Assembly (NCBI GenBank): GCA_963966185.1
Contig: CAWZYM010000388.1
Location: forward strand, 1-64,000
Length of the DNA: 64,000 nucleotides
From: Rhabditoides inermis
Taxonomy: Eukaryota > Nematoda > Chromadorea > Rhabditida > Rhabditidae
Reading direction: 5' to 3'
In this document: piece by piece, positions 38,401 through 50,369 of the stretch
Layout of the letters: each line of letters opens with the position of its first letter
Numbering within the stretch: the stretch's first letter is position 1
Notes under the pieces: model-generated
Told to the model about the DNA's origin: nothing
Databases searched by the model: none
What the model saw: the letters and a program-made list of their open reading frames with translations, nothing else
Position numbers and translations under genes: made by a program

Positions 38401-38690
38401 CATAATTGACTTCTCTACAGAGTAATGAAGTTATAGCGAAAAATGGAAACAAGTAGTGTACTAGTCTGCACACATTTTGCACTTGCCACCGTCGTACACA
38501 CTTGACAAGGGTCTCGTTTTAAAAAGAGAGAGAGAGAGAGAGAGAGAGACTGCACTCTTGCATCGTCCGCTTTCCTCCTCCCGATTTCCAGACCGAGTAC
38601 ATATTTACGGTGAAGTTTCAGGCGAACGCGAATGCGGACGGCGACAGCGACTTCATGGTTCCAATCGAGAAGATCGAAGTGCCGACATAA
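35492..38690 (+). CDS. IL-17-like secreted cystine-knot cytokine
   Basis: Eight phase-compatible exons: 35492-35568, 35631-35708, 36329-36416, 37130-37198, 37356-37430, 37591-37692, 38280-38366 and 38592-38690, 224 aa. A hydrophobic stretch at 11-25 ([16 protein letters not shown]) is a likely signal peptide. The C-terminal half has the IL-17 pattern: [13 protein letters not shown] at about 130-142, C157, then V-R-V-L with C173 and A-C-I-P-V at 186-190, the paired cysteines and order expected of the family. NAS at about 61-63 is a possible glycosylation site. The ATG lies a few bases behind CACTTCAG, suggesting trans-splicing. Nematode IL-17 acts as a neuromodulator via ILCR receptors; that role here is by family only. 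The N-terminal exons are less certain than exons 5-8. Confidence 0.8.
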
Positions 38691-40654
38691 ACTCCGCTCA
38701 TCGAAGCCACGCCCACCAGCACCATCACCACCAGCACCGCGGCCGTGGTCCCGCCCACCTGGCCACGCCCTTCACTTGTTGTCATATCCCATTTCTTCTC
38801 CTCGCCCTGTCGTCGTATCAGCGTATCACGCTTGTTCTAGTCTTTACTAGGTGTTTCTTCGATATCGCCATTTCTATTATACAGTGTATGTCACCTTCTC
38901 CTCTCTTCGATTCGATGTCTCCCACCAGTCTCTTGAATTCCCCAATTCCCTCATAGGATCTTGCATACGTAAACTTCCACTTCCTTTCTCTACTTCCCTT
39001 TTACCCTCCTTCTTTCTATCGCCCCCTCCCCCCACCACTGATTATGATTATTATATATATTATTCTCGATGTAAGATCTCCCTCGTAAATATACAGTGGA
39101 CATGAAGATGAGATGTGTGTGTCTGTGTTTTTTGCCAAGTTGTAAACAGTTGTCAACACACTTCTTGAATGGATGGAGTCTGCTGCTGCGACTTTTCGTG
39201 GTTAGCAAAGTGAGTGAACTGTCGCATTTTTCACACTTCAGCAGTCGAATTATTACGCAATTACACAAGCCTTGTCCAGAATGTCTCAAAAATGATGTGA
39301 ACATTAAACATATATTCCTTTTCCTGTACCTCTCTGTTTTCCCCTCTCCTATTCAGCTGGTGGGTGTGAATGAGCATTGTGGAGTGAGAGCCTCGAGAAT
39401 GAGTGAGCACACACGGTCATGTGTTGCACACGCCTCGTTCTCGCATTTGTTTTCGTTGTATTTAGCCTACAGTTTCTCAAATATAGTTCTCACAAATTAT
39501 GAGACACTCGAAATATGCACGGTGTTCGAAACGAGGTATATGATGCTATGATGTGACGGTCTCGGTTCGCACGCTCTCATATCTACTTCCTCTCGCTCTG
39601 TCCATATTCTTCCCTCTCACTACTCTCCCTCATTACGATTACACGTAGCGCATAAGTGAGAGAGGAGGCTGAAGACAAAAGGAGACAATGGCACGTTCCC
39701 AGCTTCACTCACCTACTTTCACCGCAAATGCCTCGACGCATACACGCTCCTTCACTCACTATCGCAATCACGTCTGTCACTCCCTCCAGCATGCATTGCA
39801 TGTCATATCATGTCTCTGTCTGCTGTGTATTGATCGCACATGATACTCGTCTGTTGACAATCACATTTACAACCTGTGCTTATCGTTGATTTACACAGTT
39901 ATCATCTGACCGCGCCGAGTGGAGCGATGGGTGAAGGGGGATAGGGGCCAGACGCCCTCCCTATGTACTCGATCCATCAAGCTCTGTGTGTGTTGTGGAT
40001 TCACGACATGGTCCGTGATCGATCACACTCTCTCACTCTCAATCTCACTATCACTATCACTTTCTCTCTCCCTCTTACTACGCTCTCTCACTTCCGGAAA
40101 TGTGAACTGCGAGAGTAGAGACATGAGTGTTTTTGTTTGAATTTTGATGCCGCGGCTCGCACATAACACGACTCTCTCTCTTCCTTGTCTATCATTCTCT
40201 CTCCTCTCCCTCTCTCCTCTCTTTTTGACTCTACCCGTCACCCCGCTCTTCCTCTCTATTTGTGCTTCTTTTTCCCACATCCTCCCTATATATATTTTGC
40301 ATGTCAATTGTTTGCCAGTACCCGACAAATCTTTGAATTATTCCACGTATTCTTCCACTTTTTGATGATGATATCAATTCGACACGAATTCGATTAGTCA
40401 GGTTTATTATGTGTTCAAAATAAGATTTTTAAAGGGTATAAAGTATGGAGCCCGACAATTTGGTGATCATTAATACAGTTCCCAGAAAACGATTCCCAGA
40501 ATAATCGGTGTGTGCTCTTAATTCTTAATCGGATCACTTCTCACTTATTACTTAGCCTATGAGATCATCTCACCATCCATCTCAATCGGTCAGGTGGCTG
40601 AGGTCGCGGTGTGACATTACCCGTCTTTCTCGTAAAAGCTTACACACAATCAGT

Positions 40655-40657
<3 letters not shown>

Positions 40658-40721
<64 letters not shown>
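40658..40721. repeat. (TA)n microsatellite
   Basis: Uninterrupted alternating TA of about 64 bp. Confidence 0.97.
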
Positions 40722-40725
<4 letters not shown>

Positions 40726-40797
40726 ACGTGAAATGCCGCCTTTGCAAACCTAGTAAGCCGATTGTTCCGTGTTCTTCCCTTTTAATCCACATATGAT

Positions 40798-40809
40798 GAG
40801 AGAGAGAAC

Positions 40810-40868
<59 letters not shown>
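40798..40868. repeat. (GA)n microsatellite
   Basis: GA dinucleotide run with a few AAAG and ACG interruptions, about 80 bp after the TA run. Confidence 0.95.
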
Positions 40869-42035
40869 TATATGCCTAGAGCCTAGAGATTAGTGGTAAA
40901 GGGAGAGATTTCTACGTTGGTCTTCATTGTTGTCGTATCATTCGCGCTGTTAGTGAAAGAAACCTCTTAGCGTTCTTCGCATATCCAATACTTCAGTGAT
41001 TATCGTCTAACAAGAAATATTACCTGGATGTATTGCAAGCATCTGTTTCGCAATAAATGTTTATTATACGAAGAGCACTTTGATCCAAATTATTTCACAT
41101 TTCGAGAATCGCGGTAGTATGATATTGATAAAGTGTGTGTACTCCGAACATTCTCCACGAGTCCGCTATTATTCGTTCCATTCCATTCATCCTTCTCTCT
41201 CTCTCTCTCTGTGTCTCGATACCACTTTCTACTCTGAATAATAAATCAGTCGTAGGATTGTAACCTGTAAGCAGAGAGTATTATCACACCCCAGACATGT
41301 AGAGACTTCTTATCGTGAGAGTGCAACGCTCAACAAAATGTTGCTCCTCCAATAACGCTCTGGCTGTAAATCCTTGCAATATCACGTCACGTCACAGTGA
41401 AATGAATTCATTTTTTCTCCGGTATTTTTTTCTCCGAAAGTATTGTATTGCAAACGCTGCAAATTTCCAATATCCACAATGTGCGTTTGTAGCATCCTGT
41501 GAAAGATCTAAACACATTTTGGAATACTTTGAAGCCCTTGAAACTCTTGGCAAAGTGCTCGCGTCCGTCTGGCCTTTCATCTCCATCGCAGCAAAAGCCT
41601 TCCTTCCTTCCATGCTTCAATTCGTGATATGAGCCCTCTAATTGGCCGACAGCGATTGAATCACGTGCTGGCTGGTGGGGTGCGCGCGTGTGTGTGCGTA
41701 TGTGGCGACGCGATTCTCGATCTCATTAGCATCCGACAGGTTGGTGTGGCTGGCAGCGGTAGCCCCGCCCCTTCCGCCGGTGCTCCTCCTTCTCCTTCTC
41801 CTTCTCCTCTCCCTCCCTTTCCTCACCCCTCCCTCGCCTGCCCAAATCGGGACACCGATTATACTCTCACTCGACTAACTATTCCCCCTTTCTCTCCACT
41901 CTTAATCCCGCCCCACTCATGTCAGTGTTGTGTGCTCCGTCCGTTCGATTTCGATTCGTGCCGTTGGATCGAAAGGTCATGTCGCTTGATATGACAGAGT
42001 GTGGTGTGCATGTCTCTCACTCTCTACTTGCAGGC

Positions 42036-44257
42036 ATGAACGGCACGCTTTCGGAGGAGGACGAATGGATCCTCATTCTCGTCCAGAATTGCTCCAATTT
42101 TATGACGCTGCTGTCGACGATAGCTCTCTTCGTCAACCTCTATCTATTGAATGTGAGTGTGTCCGGCCGTTTCCCGCCGGGTCGCATCTAACCTCTAACA
42201 TGCTGTATCTCCAACACACAACCAGGAAGAGGGATGAATTAAGGGATTCAGGACAGTGTCCTTTTGTGGAGTGCAGTATGTGCTCAATAGGAGAGAATCA
42301 GTACAGCTCTCTCTCTCTCTCTCTCTCATCTCCTTTGGCAGTGGCATGGTGAGATCCATGCTCTCATCCGAATTGTATCCACTACAATTCCAAATCTCGT
42401 GCAACACGCATGTATGTCGTCTAAGAATGGTGAACGCCCGCATCACTGGTCTCTTCTTCAATCCTTATTTCATGTCTCGCCAACATTTAGTCGTAGTCCG
42501 TAGTCACTCCTTCTAATAAATAACAATAACTACGGGTGAATGACGGGGATTAAATGGAAGCGCTGTTAAAGTGTTAATGTTAGAACTCTTACTCCTCGTT
42601 CACGCCTTCTGAAGGACGGTTAGGTTCGAGATGCGTAATGAATGGAGAACATTTCCCGTCGTCTGTGTGTTCAGAGATGCTGGCTGACTGCAGCTGTAAA
42701 CCCACTTGCCCTGCACACTTTTTGACCGGAGATTTGACTTGGCTCCTAAGCGAGGAGCATGTGCATAAGAGAGAGAGAAAGAGAGAAAAAGGGGCTCTCT
42801 GGAATATGATCTCTTGACGGAGGGTCGTCGCATTGACTTTTCGCACGCACCCCACGACTACATAATCAGTGTACGTGTAAACGTGTATTGATGTAAAGTG
42901 GTTGGAAGTTGTAGGGGTGTTGATAGTTGTTGATACCTCGAGCTTCCGGGCCAGCCGCTTCCGGACCACTCCAGCGTTTTTCGGAGTGCGGGCGACGCAG
43001 GGCGAAAGCAGGCCGGCGTAGTTATCCAATTAAATGGCTGGCGGTTGCATATTCATGCACGCGTGTCGCATTGCCACGCCGACGGCCGCACGCTTTTTGA
43101 GGGCGTGTGCGCGACTTGTGTGGTCTTCCCATGCCTCCAATTAGCATGCCCAAGTCAGAAGAGCAGGGATTGAGAAGAGTGCACACAAACAACGCTGGCG
43201 AGATTATGGGAAGAGAGGAGAAGAGGGCGAGACAAAACAAAGTGTGTGTTGCAGTGCTCTCGGTATCTGCGACGGCCGATCGGAGTGAACCTGCGGCTGT
43301 GCGTGTCGCTGACGGCGTCGGACGCACTCTGCGCCCTCTTCTACATACTCTCCTTCACCGTCAACGTCTTCATGCAGGGCTCCTTCTCCAACTGCTTCTC
43401 GCTGCTACTCGAGGTGAGTCGTCTCCTCCTCTGATCCCACCGTTCCCCCCCCCCCCGACATTCCCACGAGTCACGAGCCTCTCTCTCTCTCTCTCTCTCT
43501 CTCATGGCAAATCGCTTTGTTCAGACTCATAATCTCTCCCCTCCTCTTCATGTTGTATGTCGTGTCTCGACCCGAAATAAGTCAACAATAATAGTGAGAG
43601 AAAAGGGAGGAGAGACAGGCACAACACATCGATCACTGCCTGGAGAGATTGGGTGTACGCGTTATCTCGTGTAAATATGTGCATGTGTGTATAGTGTATT
43701 TGCTTCACGCTTCACTTCTCCCACTCCTCCGGGAAAACAGTGGCAACATCGCATACAAGCGAGCACTGTCCCCGCAACAGTCCCGTATCGATCACTCCAA
43801 TCAACTTTTGACATAGAAACAGCAGGGATACTAATCCCTAATCACCAAAACATTTGGCGACGGATGCTTTCGAGAAGTGATGACTGGGGGCTGATGTGTT
43901 GTTGTGTGTGTACCCCACACGTGTATGCACCGAGTAATCCTACTAATGCAAATCGAGTCAAGTGATAGAGGGGTGGAGGAACGAGCTCGCGGATGCTACC
44001 GCCCAGCTGAGCCCGCAAAAAGCGCACAATACGAGCGAGGGAGAGGGGGAAGCGGGGATAGAGAACGATTGGCACAGCACTGTCTACTCACAATCACCAT
44101 AGTTGCCACATACACACACCTCCCTTTCTTACTTTACTTTACTCAACTCTATTTCACAGACATCGTTTTGGCATGTCTTTCAAGAAAGAAACATTATATA
44201 GCATACATACCCCGCTGCACTTGTCGAAATCGCACCGCCGGGAGCGGGCGGGCTATT

Positions 44258-44313
<56 letters not shown>

Positions 44314-46953
44314 AGGAAAAGGAAAGTTCTTGACGTGCACAACACACACATGTATTTCAATCTCTCCCTTGTTTCTCTGCCGGATAATGGTTGACGAGGG
44401 GCTGGAAAGATGAAAACCGGGGTGTGATTCATGGGTTCGTTCGAAACAAGCCGGGCAAGAAGTGAGAAGAATGGAGTCATTATGTTTCGCGTCCTTCTGG
44501 GACTCATACACAACCATCTTTTTTTCAGGTATTCAAGTTGGCGACGTTCTTTGCGTCTGTGTTCACGCTACTCGCTCTTGCACTCAATCACTACGTTGGC
44601 ATCGTCCATCCTTTACATAGGTACATATCTCTCATCTATTGTCTTTCCTTCTTGTTTTCTGAATCTGGAGCTTCTCTTGAAACTTGAGATGAGTCTGTAA
44701 AAAAATAAGTTGACAAACACAACGTTTTCGAAGATAACTATGTCACAGGAGGAAACTGCATACAAACATACCCTGGTTAGGAGCATTGTGCAACTCTCAC
44801 ATTCACATCGCAAAATCATAATCTCTCTTTCTCACTCATTCACTCACTCGCTTGCTCTCACTCTCCCCGCATTCCTGACGCGTGTTTTGCTAGCGTGTCA
44901 TTTTTAACAATCGACAGCGGGGGGCGCTACTCATACCCCCACAGAGATGAATGTCGCGGCGGTCGCCGCGGATTCGCGGCGGTCGCGGCGGCCTCATCGC
45001 GGCGGTCGCCGCGTTGTCACAGCGACCGCCGCGATGGCGCCGCGGCGACCGTCGCGAATCCGCGGCGACCGTCGCGAAACCGCGGCGACCGCCGCGCCTG
45101 TGCCGCGGCGACCGCCGCGATGAGGCCGCCGCGACCGCCGCGAAATTGGTCCTTGAGCTCGATTTTCCATTTTGATCATTTTGATCGACTTTTATGGCAT
45201 TTCGGAAGAATACACAACACATCATAATTGGTGATGATGAAATTAATTTTAATGAAATTCATCGTGTCTGCATTAATATATGCGAAAACAAATACCAAAA
45301 TTATGGAGACAACACAGTTCATATGTGATGCGTAAGCACCACTAGTGTGTCTTCCAAAATGTAGTTTATATTTCAAGTCTTTTTAGTCTCGAGATCCTTA
45401 TAAAAGAATACTTGTACTTTTCCGAACGCGATCGACCTATCGCACAGTAGCAGTTAAGAGGCGGCCACGGCAAACTCGCGCCGGGTTTATGGCACACTCT
45501 GAACGAGAGCCGACTCGAGTTCGCGGCGGTCGCCGCGGATTCGCGACGGTCGCCGCGGCGCCGCATCTTTGCCGCGAAAACAGGATGCGCGGCGCAGATT
45601 CGCGGCGGTCGCCGCGGCGCACCCTGTGCCGCGGCGACCGCCGCCAATCCGCCGCGACCGTCGCGAAACCGCGGCGACCGCCGCGATATTCATCTGAGCA
45701 AAAGGGCGCAGCATTCACCACCGTCATACTCCATTCACAGTCTCGGGGCGAAGAAAACAGCACGTGTTCACAGACGTGGGGGATATTACGGGATAAATGG
45801 GATGGAGTGACTGCAGGCACGCGATCACCCCGTCGACGGTTCGCTGGGCGATCGCGCTGGCGTACGTGGTGCCGATCTTCTTCCTCCTCACCCTCTACTC
45901 GGCTGTCCCCGGCGGGTTCCGCGCACACTCCGCGTTCGACTTCTTCCACCTAGACGGATGCAAACACATCACCATCACCAGTACGCTCATTGTACACTAC
46001 TTTCATCTGCGAACACATGCACAGTTCCATTGTTGCAGAGAACATGTCGATTCGGTGGATCATCGTGCTTCCTTTCATCTTCGTCGTCATCATTCTCACT
46101 TGTCTCTACCTCCATATACTAGTCTATATGGCTCGCATCAGCAAGGACCCACTACTACAGAGCTCGGTGGGTGATTTATTACATATAAAAACATAGCACA
46201 AAGCAAAGTGAAGACTGGAGATTGGAGTGTGATTCACGATAGAGGAGCTGTTATTCGATTAGCTACTTCATCGATGTGAAGAAACAAGACAAGACACCAC
46301 ATACCTGCTTTCCATCTTTAGTCTTTAGTGATCCCAAAATTCTCGATGTTTTTCCCCAACGAGTCGCTTTAGTCTGTGTCTAGAAGCCAGATAACATAGC
46401 CCACACTTTTTCATAATGTTGTTATTATCAGAACGAGTCCGGAATAATGGTCTTCCTATGAGCGGAGTGAGTGAACATGTCATCCTACTGTATTATGGAG
46501 AGGGTGATTGCATTACAAATGCGCACAGATCGAATGACCAATAAGCATTGCGGGGAGAGGGAAGAGGGAAGGATGGGCCGCATGTCGACTAGCCAGCAAA
46601 CACATGAGCTATAAACAACGCACGTGTCATCCTGTTCGCTGGCATACATTCGGCATTTAGTCATACACACAGTATATGCTCTATTTAGGCAGGGAAGAAG
46701 AAGAGGACGTCGAATCGCAAGCTGCTCGTCACTCTCATGCTGCTAGCGGGGTCGGCGTGTATAGGTGAGGGGACAGCATACGCACACTACACTCATCAAC
46801 ATACATGATGTCACACAATTGACATGAAATGGTTCAGGCTGGCTGCCGACTACGATCAACTACGTTCTCACGTGCAGGGACTGCATGTTTCCTATCAGCG
46901 ATGAGTACAGCATCATACTTGGGATGCTCGCGCAGGTCAGTCATCTCTCTTTT

Positions 46954-46997
<44 letters not shown>

Positions 46998-48007
46998 CTC
47001 TCATCCATCCCTTTTCAGATCTTGAACGTGTCCAAGCTGATCATGGACTCTTTCATCTACGCGTCTCGCCTCATCGAAGTCCGCTATGCCATCTGGAAGT
47101 TCCACTACAGCATTCGGAAGCTCGTCATGCGTGAGTTTGGAAACGTTTCGAAGAATAACTCTGTGGAATTGGGCTACCTCCAGCCGCAGGGTGAAAACCG
47201 TTCACTCAATTCAAGCCAGCAATTCGAGCTATTTATGTTTTGAGCAAGAAGGAGGTGGCAATTGTACATACAACTTGCTTGAATAGGCAATTTGATTTGA
47301 CACTCTCTTTTTCACGTCTTGGAATGTCGAAATAGTACAATTTATAAACATTGTTTTTAAAATTTGACCCGTTGTCTTTGCAGCAAATCGCTACCGCAAG
47401 AACGACGAGCAGATTCCAACGGAGTTCACTCGATATCTGAGTGAGACGAAGGAGAGCCGGGCACAGCGCAGCAAGAAGTACAATATGGGATCCAGTGTCG
47501 GTGGGTGATCAGTATTCACATTTGATTCTACATTTCCACCGTTCACCGTTTCTGTTGCGTTACACTGTCGCTTCATGGGATAGTGTGTTCTGTGCGAATG
47601 TGCAGTGTCTTTAGTGTCGTCTTCGTTGCGCGGTCGACCAGGCTCCGTCATCTCGCAGCCCTCCCTCCGAGCATCGCCCAATCCACGCTCACAGGTTCGA
47701 AGATAGATCAACATTTCTTGAATCGTGATGAATGGACTAAAAAGAGTGATTGACGTGTAGAAACTCTACGTATGTTTCTTCGCCGCCTATCTAATCGCAA
47801 AGCAGTTATCGCCCATGGGTACACACTAGACAATCAGACAGGAATGGAACTCGCTGTCCACAAGATTAGGTGTATTGTGTACACAAGCGTGACTCACGAC
47901 GGATCTTGGAATATTTTATTTTGAGAATCCTATCACAACAATCTTTGCTGTTGCAGCAGAGCTACCGCTCGGTGGAGGGAGGCATCTCGCGCACCGCGTC
48001 GCAATGA
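42036..48007 (+). CDS. Orphan class A (rhodopsin-like) GPCR
   Basis: Eleven exons join in phase: 42036-42152, 43255-43413, 44529-44620, 45817-45980, 46039-46166, 46689-46764, 46838-46935, 47019-47130, 47384-47500, 47606-47694 and 47957-48007, 400 aa. Seven hydrophobic segments fit TM1 ~12-38, TM2 ~53-75, TM3 ~93-113, TM4 ~130-152, TM5 ~182-205, TM6 ~232-252 and TM7 ~274-294. NGT and NCS near the N-terminus are candidate glycosylation sites. TM3 ends in NHY, not DRY, followed by VGIVHPL. TM6 has GWLP in place of CWxP. TM7 has DSFIY in the NPxxY position. The cytoplasmic tail (~300-400) is Ser/Arg-rich, typical of arrestin-regulated tails. Ligand class cannot be assigned; a MECA-like relation is only a guess. 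AATAAA lies at 48564-48569. Confidence 0.88.
44263..44311. repeat. (GA)n microsatellite in GPCR intron 2
   Basis: Pure GA dinucleotide run of about 48 bp in the transcribed orientation. Confidence 0.95.
44945..45695. mobile_element. TIR element of CGCGGCGGTCGCCGCG modules in GPCR intron 3
   Basis: Ends are AGATGAATGTCGCGG and CCGCGATATTCATCT, an inverted pair. Two very GC-rich blocks (44952-45149 and 45521-45690) are almost entirely copies of CGCGGCGGTCGCCGCG and its complement in both orientations. They flank about 370 bp of ordinary AT-rich DNA. Block 1 is itself a large palindrome (GGCCTCATCGCGGCGG with its complement). The ORFs of about 100 codons on both strands are products of the repeat. 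No transposase is present; mobility is inferred from the terminal symmetry. Confidence 0.7.
46946..46995. repeat. (CT)n microsatellite in GPCR intron 7
   Basis: CT run occupying most of an 83-bp intron and merging with the polypyrimidine tract of the downstream acceptor (CTTTTCAG). Confidence 0.9.
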
Positions 48008-48266
48008 TGGTGGGCAGCTACGCAGTGGCGGCGAGTGGGCGGCTACGCAGCCGAGAGACTGCCCCGCAGTCGTCGTGTGTGTCATATGGGCTGACTCAAC
48101 GTGAAGTGATCTCCATTCCTCTCCCTCTCCTCCCCCCCCCGCACCTACGTGTATACCAGAGTGCGCGGCACTCTTCGTGTTTCGCTTACGCCGTCTGCCG
48201 TAGCCGGCAGCTCAACGACTACTGTAGAAGCATGACAGTAGACCTCTCTTCCTCCCTCTATCTCTC

Positions 48267-48310
<44 letters not shown>

Positions 48311-50044
48311 AGGCTCGTTAGCCTACCCCAACGTGAGTTGTGTCACCACCCGCGGACGAAAACTGGTTGTGATCGAATTTTGTGTATGTCTATTCTCCCC
48401 AGTGTTTGTATTGAGAATGTACAGTTGCGTCAATTTGTTCAATTTCCCCTGTGATCGAGAAAACCTCGATCGCTCACACCGTCATATATACACTACACAT
48501 TGCGATATGATCAAAATCAAAGATAAACTTTTATTGATTATGTGCGATAAATGATTGCGAAATAATAAATACATAGATAAGAGCAATATTCCAGATGATT
48601 TGTCGTTTTCACGTTTCTTTTACGTATTCTATATTCTAATCACCAGCTAGAATTCTCTCGTCGTATTGGTCTGTTATCAGGGCGGGCGCATCAATTTATC
48701 TTTTTGCGTCTTATTTATGCCGTCAGTTTGCGCTGACCGAAAGGACACCCAGCCACGTGGTGTGTTGTGTTCTCGAGTCCACACACATCCCTCTCACTAT
48801 ATACCCATCTCTATCACTCGCTCACTCCTCTTACTCCCACTCTCACCGTCACAGAAGCGAGATAGTCATCTGGGATGATGCCGACCTTGCGAGTGCGATC
48901 ATCTCTCGCACCGCCCGGCCAGCTTGATTGATAGTACACGTGGTGGCTGCTCGGGGGTTGGCTGGCTGTCTCACTCTTCCGGCTTCCTCTCCCATTCCAT
49001 TCATCACCGGGCCGAGTGCAGTCCACGCGGCTTTCGCGAGTGATTGCGTGTGATTGCAGATGCGCACTCTCCCCCTGCAGCACGCGCGATCACGCCATAT
49101 CGTGGCTAGACTGCGCACTACTCTCTCACACTGCCGCGCCCGCATCACAGCCGCGCGCACCTTTATTGCGTCGTTGTTATAGGTTTCGTGGTGGTCCCTT
49201 CCACTATTCTCACCATCTCTCTCACACTCTCTCGCTCACTCTGTGTTTCTTTCTCAGCCGAGCGATCGATCTCTCTCCTCTCACTCTCTGTGTGTTTCTT
49301 ATCGCGGGAGCAGCAGCAGCGGCGGGCGATCGAACCACAACATTGTACTGTGGCCGCACTTTGTCCCACAGCTGATCGCGTGTTGTGCAGTATCCACGAG
49401 ATGTGCACTGCAGTACGTCTAGCATATCTTCGTTTTCTCTCGTGTCATAGTTCTTTTGTGTTTGTATGTTGGTGAAAGCGATTATATGCTAATCGTGCAT
49501 ATCGCCGGCTGGATGATGCGGAGAGAAAGAGTTGTGTGTTGTGGTGGAGGTCGTTTTTTCGTCCCGTGGTCGAGACTCGTCTTTCCGCTAACAGTTGGTT
49601 TCCGCTCACGTGTTTTTTTCCGCATTGTTCTCTCTCACTCCCTTTTCCTTCCCCCCCCCCCCCCCCCCCCACCATTCGGTGCATCAGCATTACCTCCTAT
49701 CGAGCTCGCCTCGCACACTGTCGTCCAAAAACACACATGCGTCACAGAGACTGTAAGTGTTTGCTTTGGAATGATGGGTGTTGTGGTGTCACATGGCTGT
49801 CTGCCGGGCTGTGCTGGAGTGACGTCGCTCGCCGCTTGGTGGTGTGATGTGGGTAGACTGTGTGCGTGATTGATGGATGACCAGTCGCACTCATATCTCA
49901 CCTTGTTTTTCTCACTCGTCAGTGTTCTCCCCCTTGTCACTTTCTTTGTCAGACTACATTCTTTGAAACGCTCTTCTTATCTCGTATACAGATCGAAGCT
50001 GTATAATCCGTTTTGGGCAGATTCACTTTACATTTTTCTCGCTC

Positions 50045-50087
<43 letters not shown>

Positions 50088-50369
50088 TCTCACTGTCATA
50101 ATCGTGTTTTATTATTTTAATCATGATTGGGGCAAATTCTGGCCGTGTTTATGTATTTTCGTCGTTTCACCAACTACGAATATCGATAATTGTCGTTAGT
50201 GCATCGTGGTGTTATTATGTTCTGTTGCACGAAACCGCATACTTTGCATACACCACGTGCTCTGTCTTTTTTGTTATTTTTATTTGTTTCTTTAATTTGT
50301 CGTGTTGTTTTTCATTATTAGCAAGTTTGACACTCGTACCTTAACATTCGTAATTCTAATTTGTTGAGG
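48008..50369. other. Intergenic region between GPCR and phosphotransferase genes
   Basis: No coding exon recognised. It contains the GPCR 3' UTR and poly(A) signal, CT runs at about 48268-48309 and 50047-50083, and a run of 20 C at 49651-49670. The 5' region and promoter of the downstream phosphotransferase must lie here, but no TATA or other core element stands out. Confidence 0.5.
49651..49670. repeat. Homopolymer C20 tract
   Basis: Twenty uninterrupted C on the plus strand. The minus strand can form a G-quadruplex. Shorter C or G runs of 9-12 lie near 28141, 43445, 48132 and 56270. Confidence 0.95.

Larger units (their letters stand above)
38691..42035. other. Intergenic region between IL-17-like and GPCR genes
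   Basis: No gene recognised. It holds the 3' UTR of the IL-17-like gene, an AT microsatellite and a GA microsatellite. A tRNA A-box-like stretch near 40590 has no matching B box. The remaining open frames are short and without resemblance to known families. Confidence 0.5.

Noticed and set aside
40588..40660. tRNA-like A box TGGCTGAGGTCG
   Set aside because: No B box at proper distance; runs directly into the (TA)n microsatellite.
44895..45227. ORFs of ~110 codons on both strands in the GC-rich block
   Set aside because: Arg/Ala/Pro repeats on both strands come from the palindromic GC module, which lacks stops by composition.
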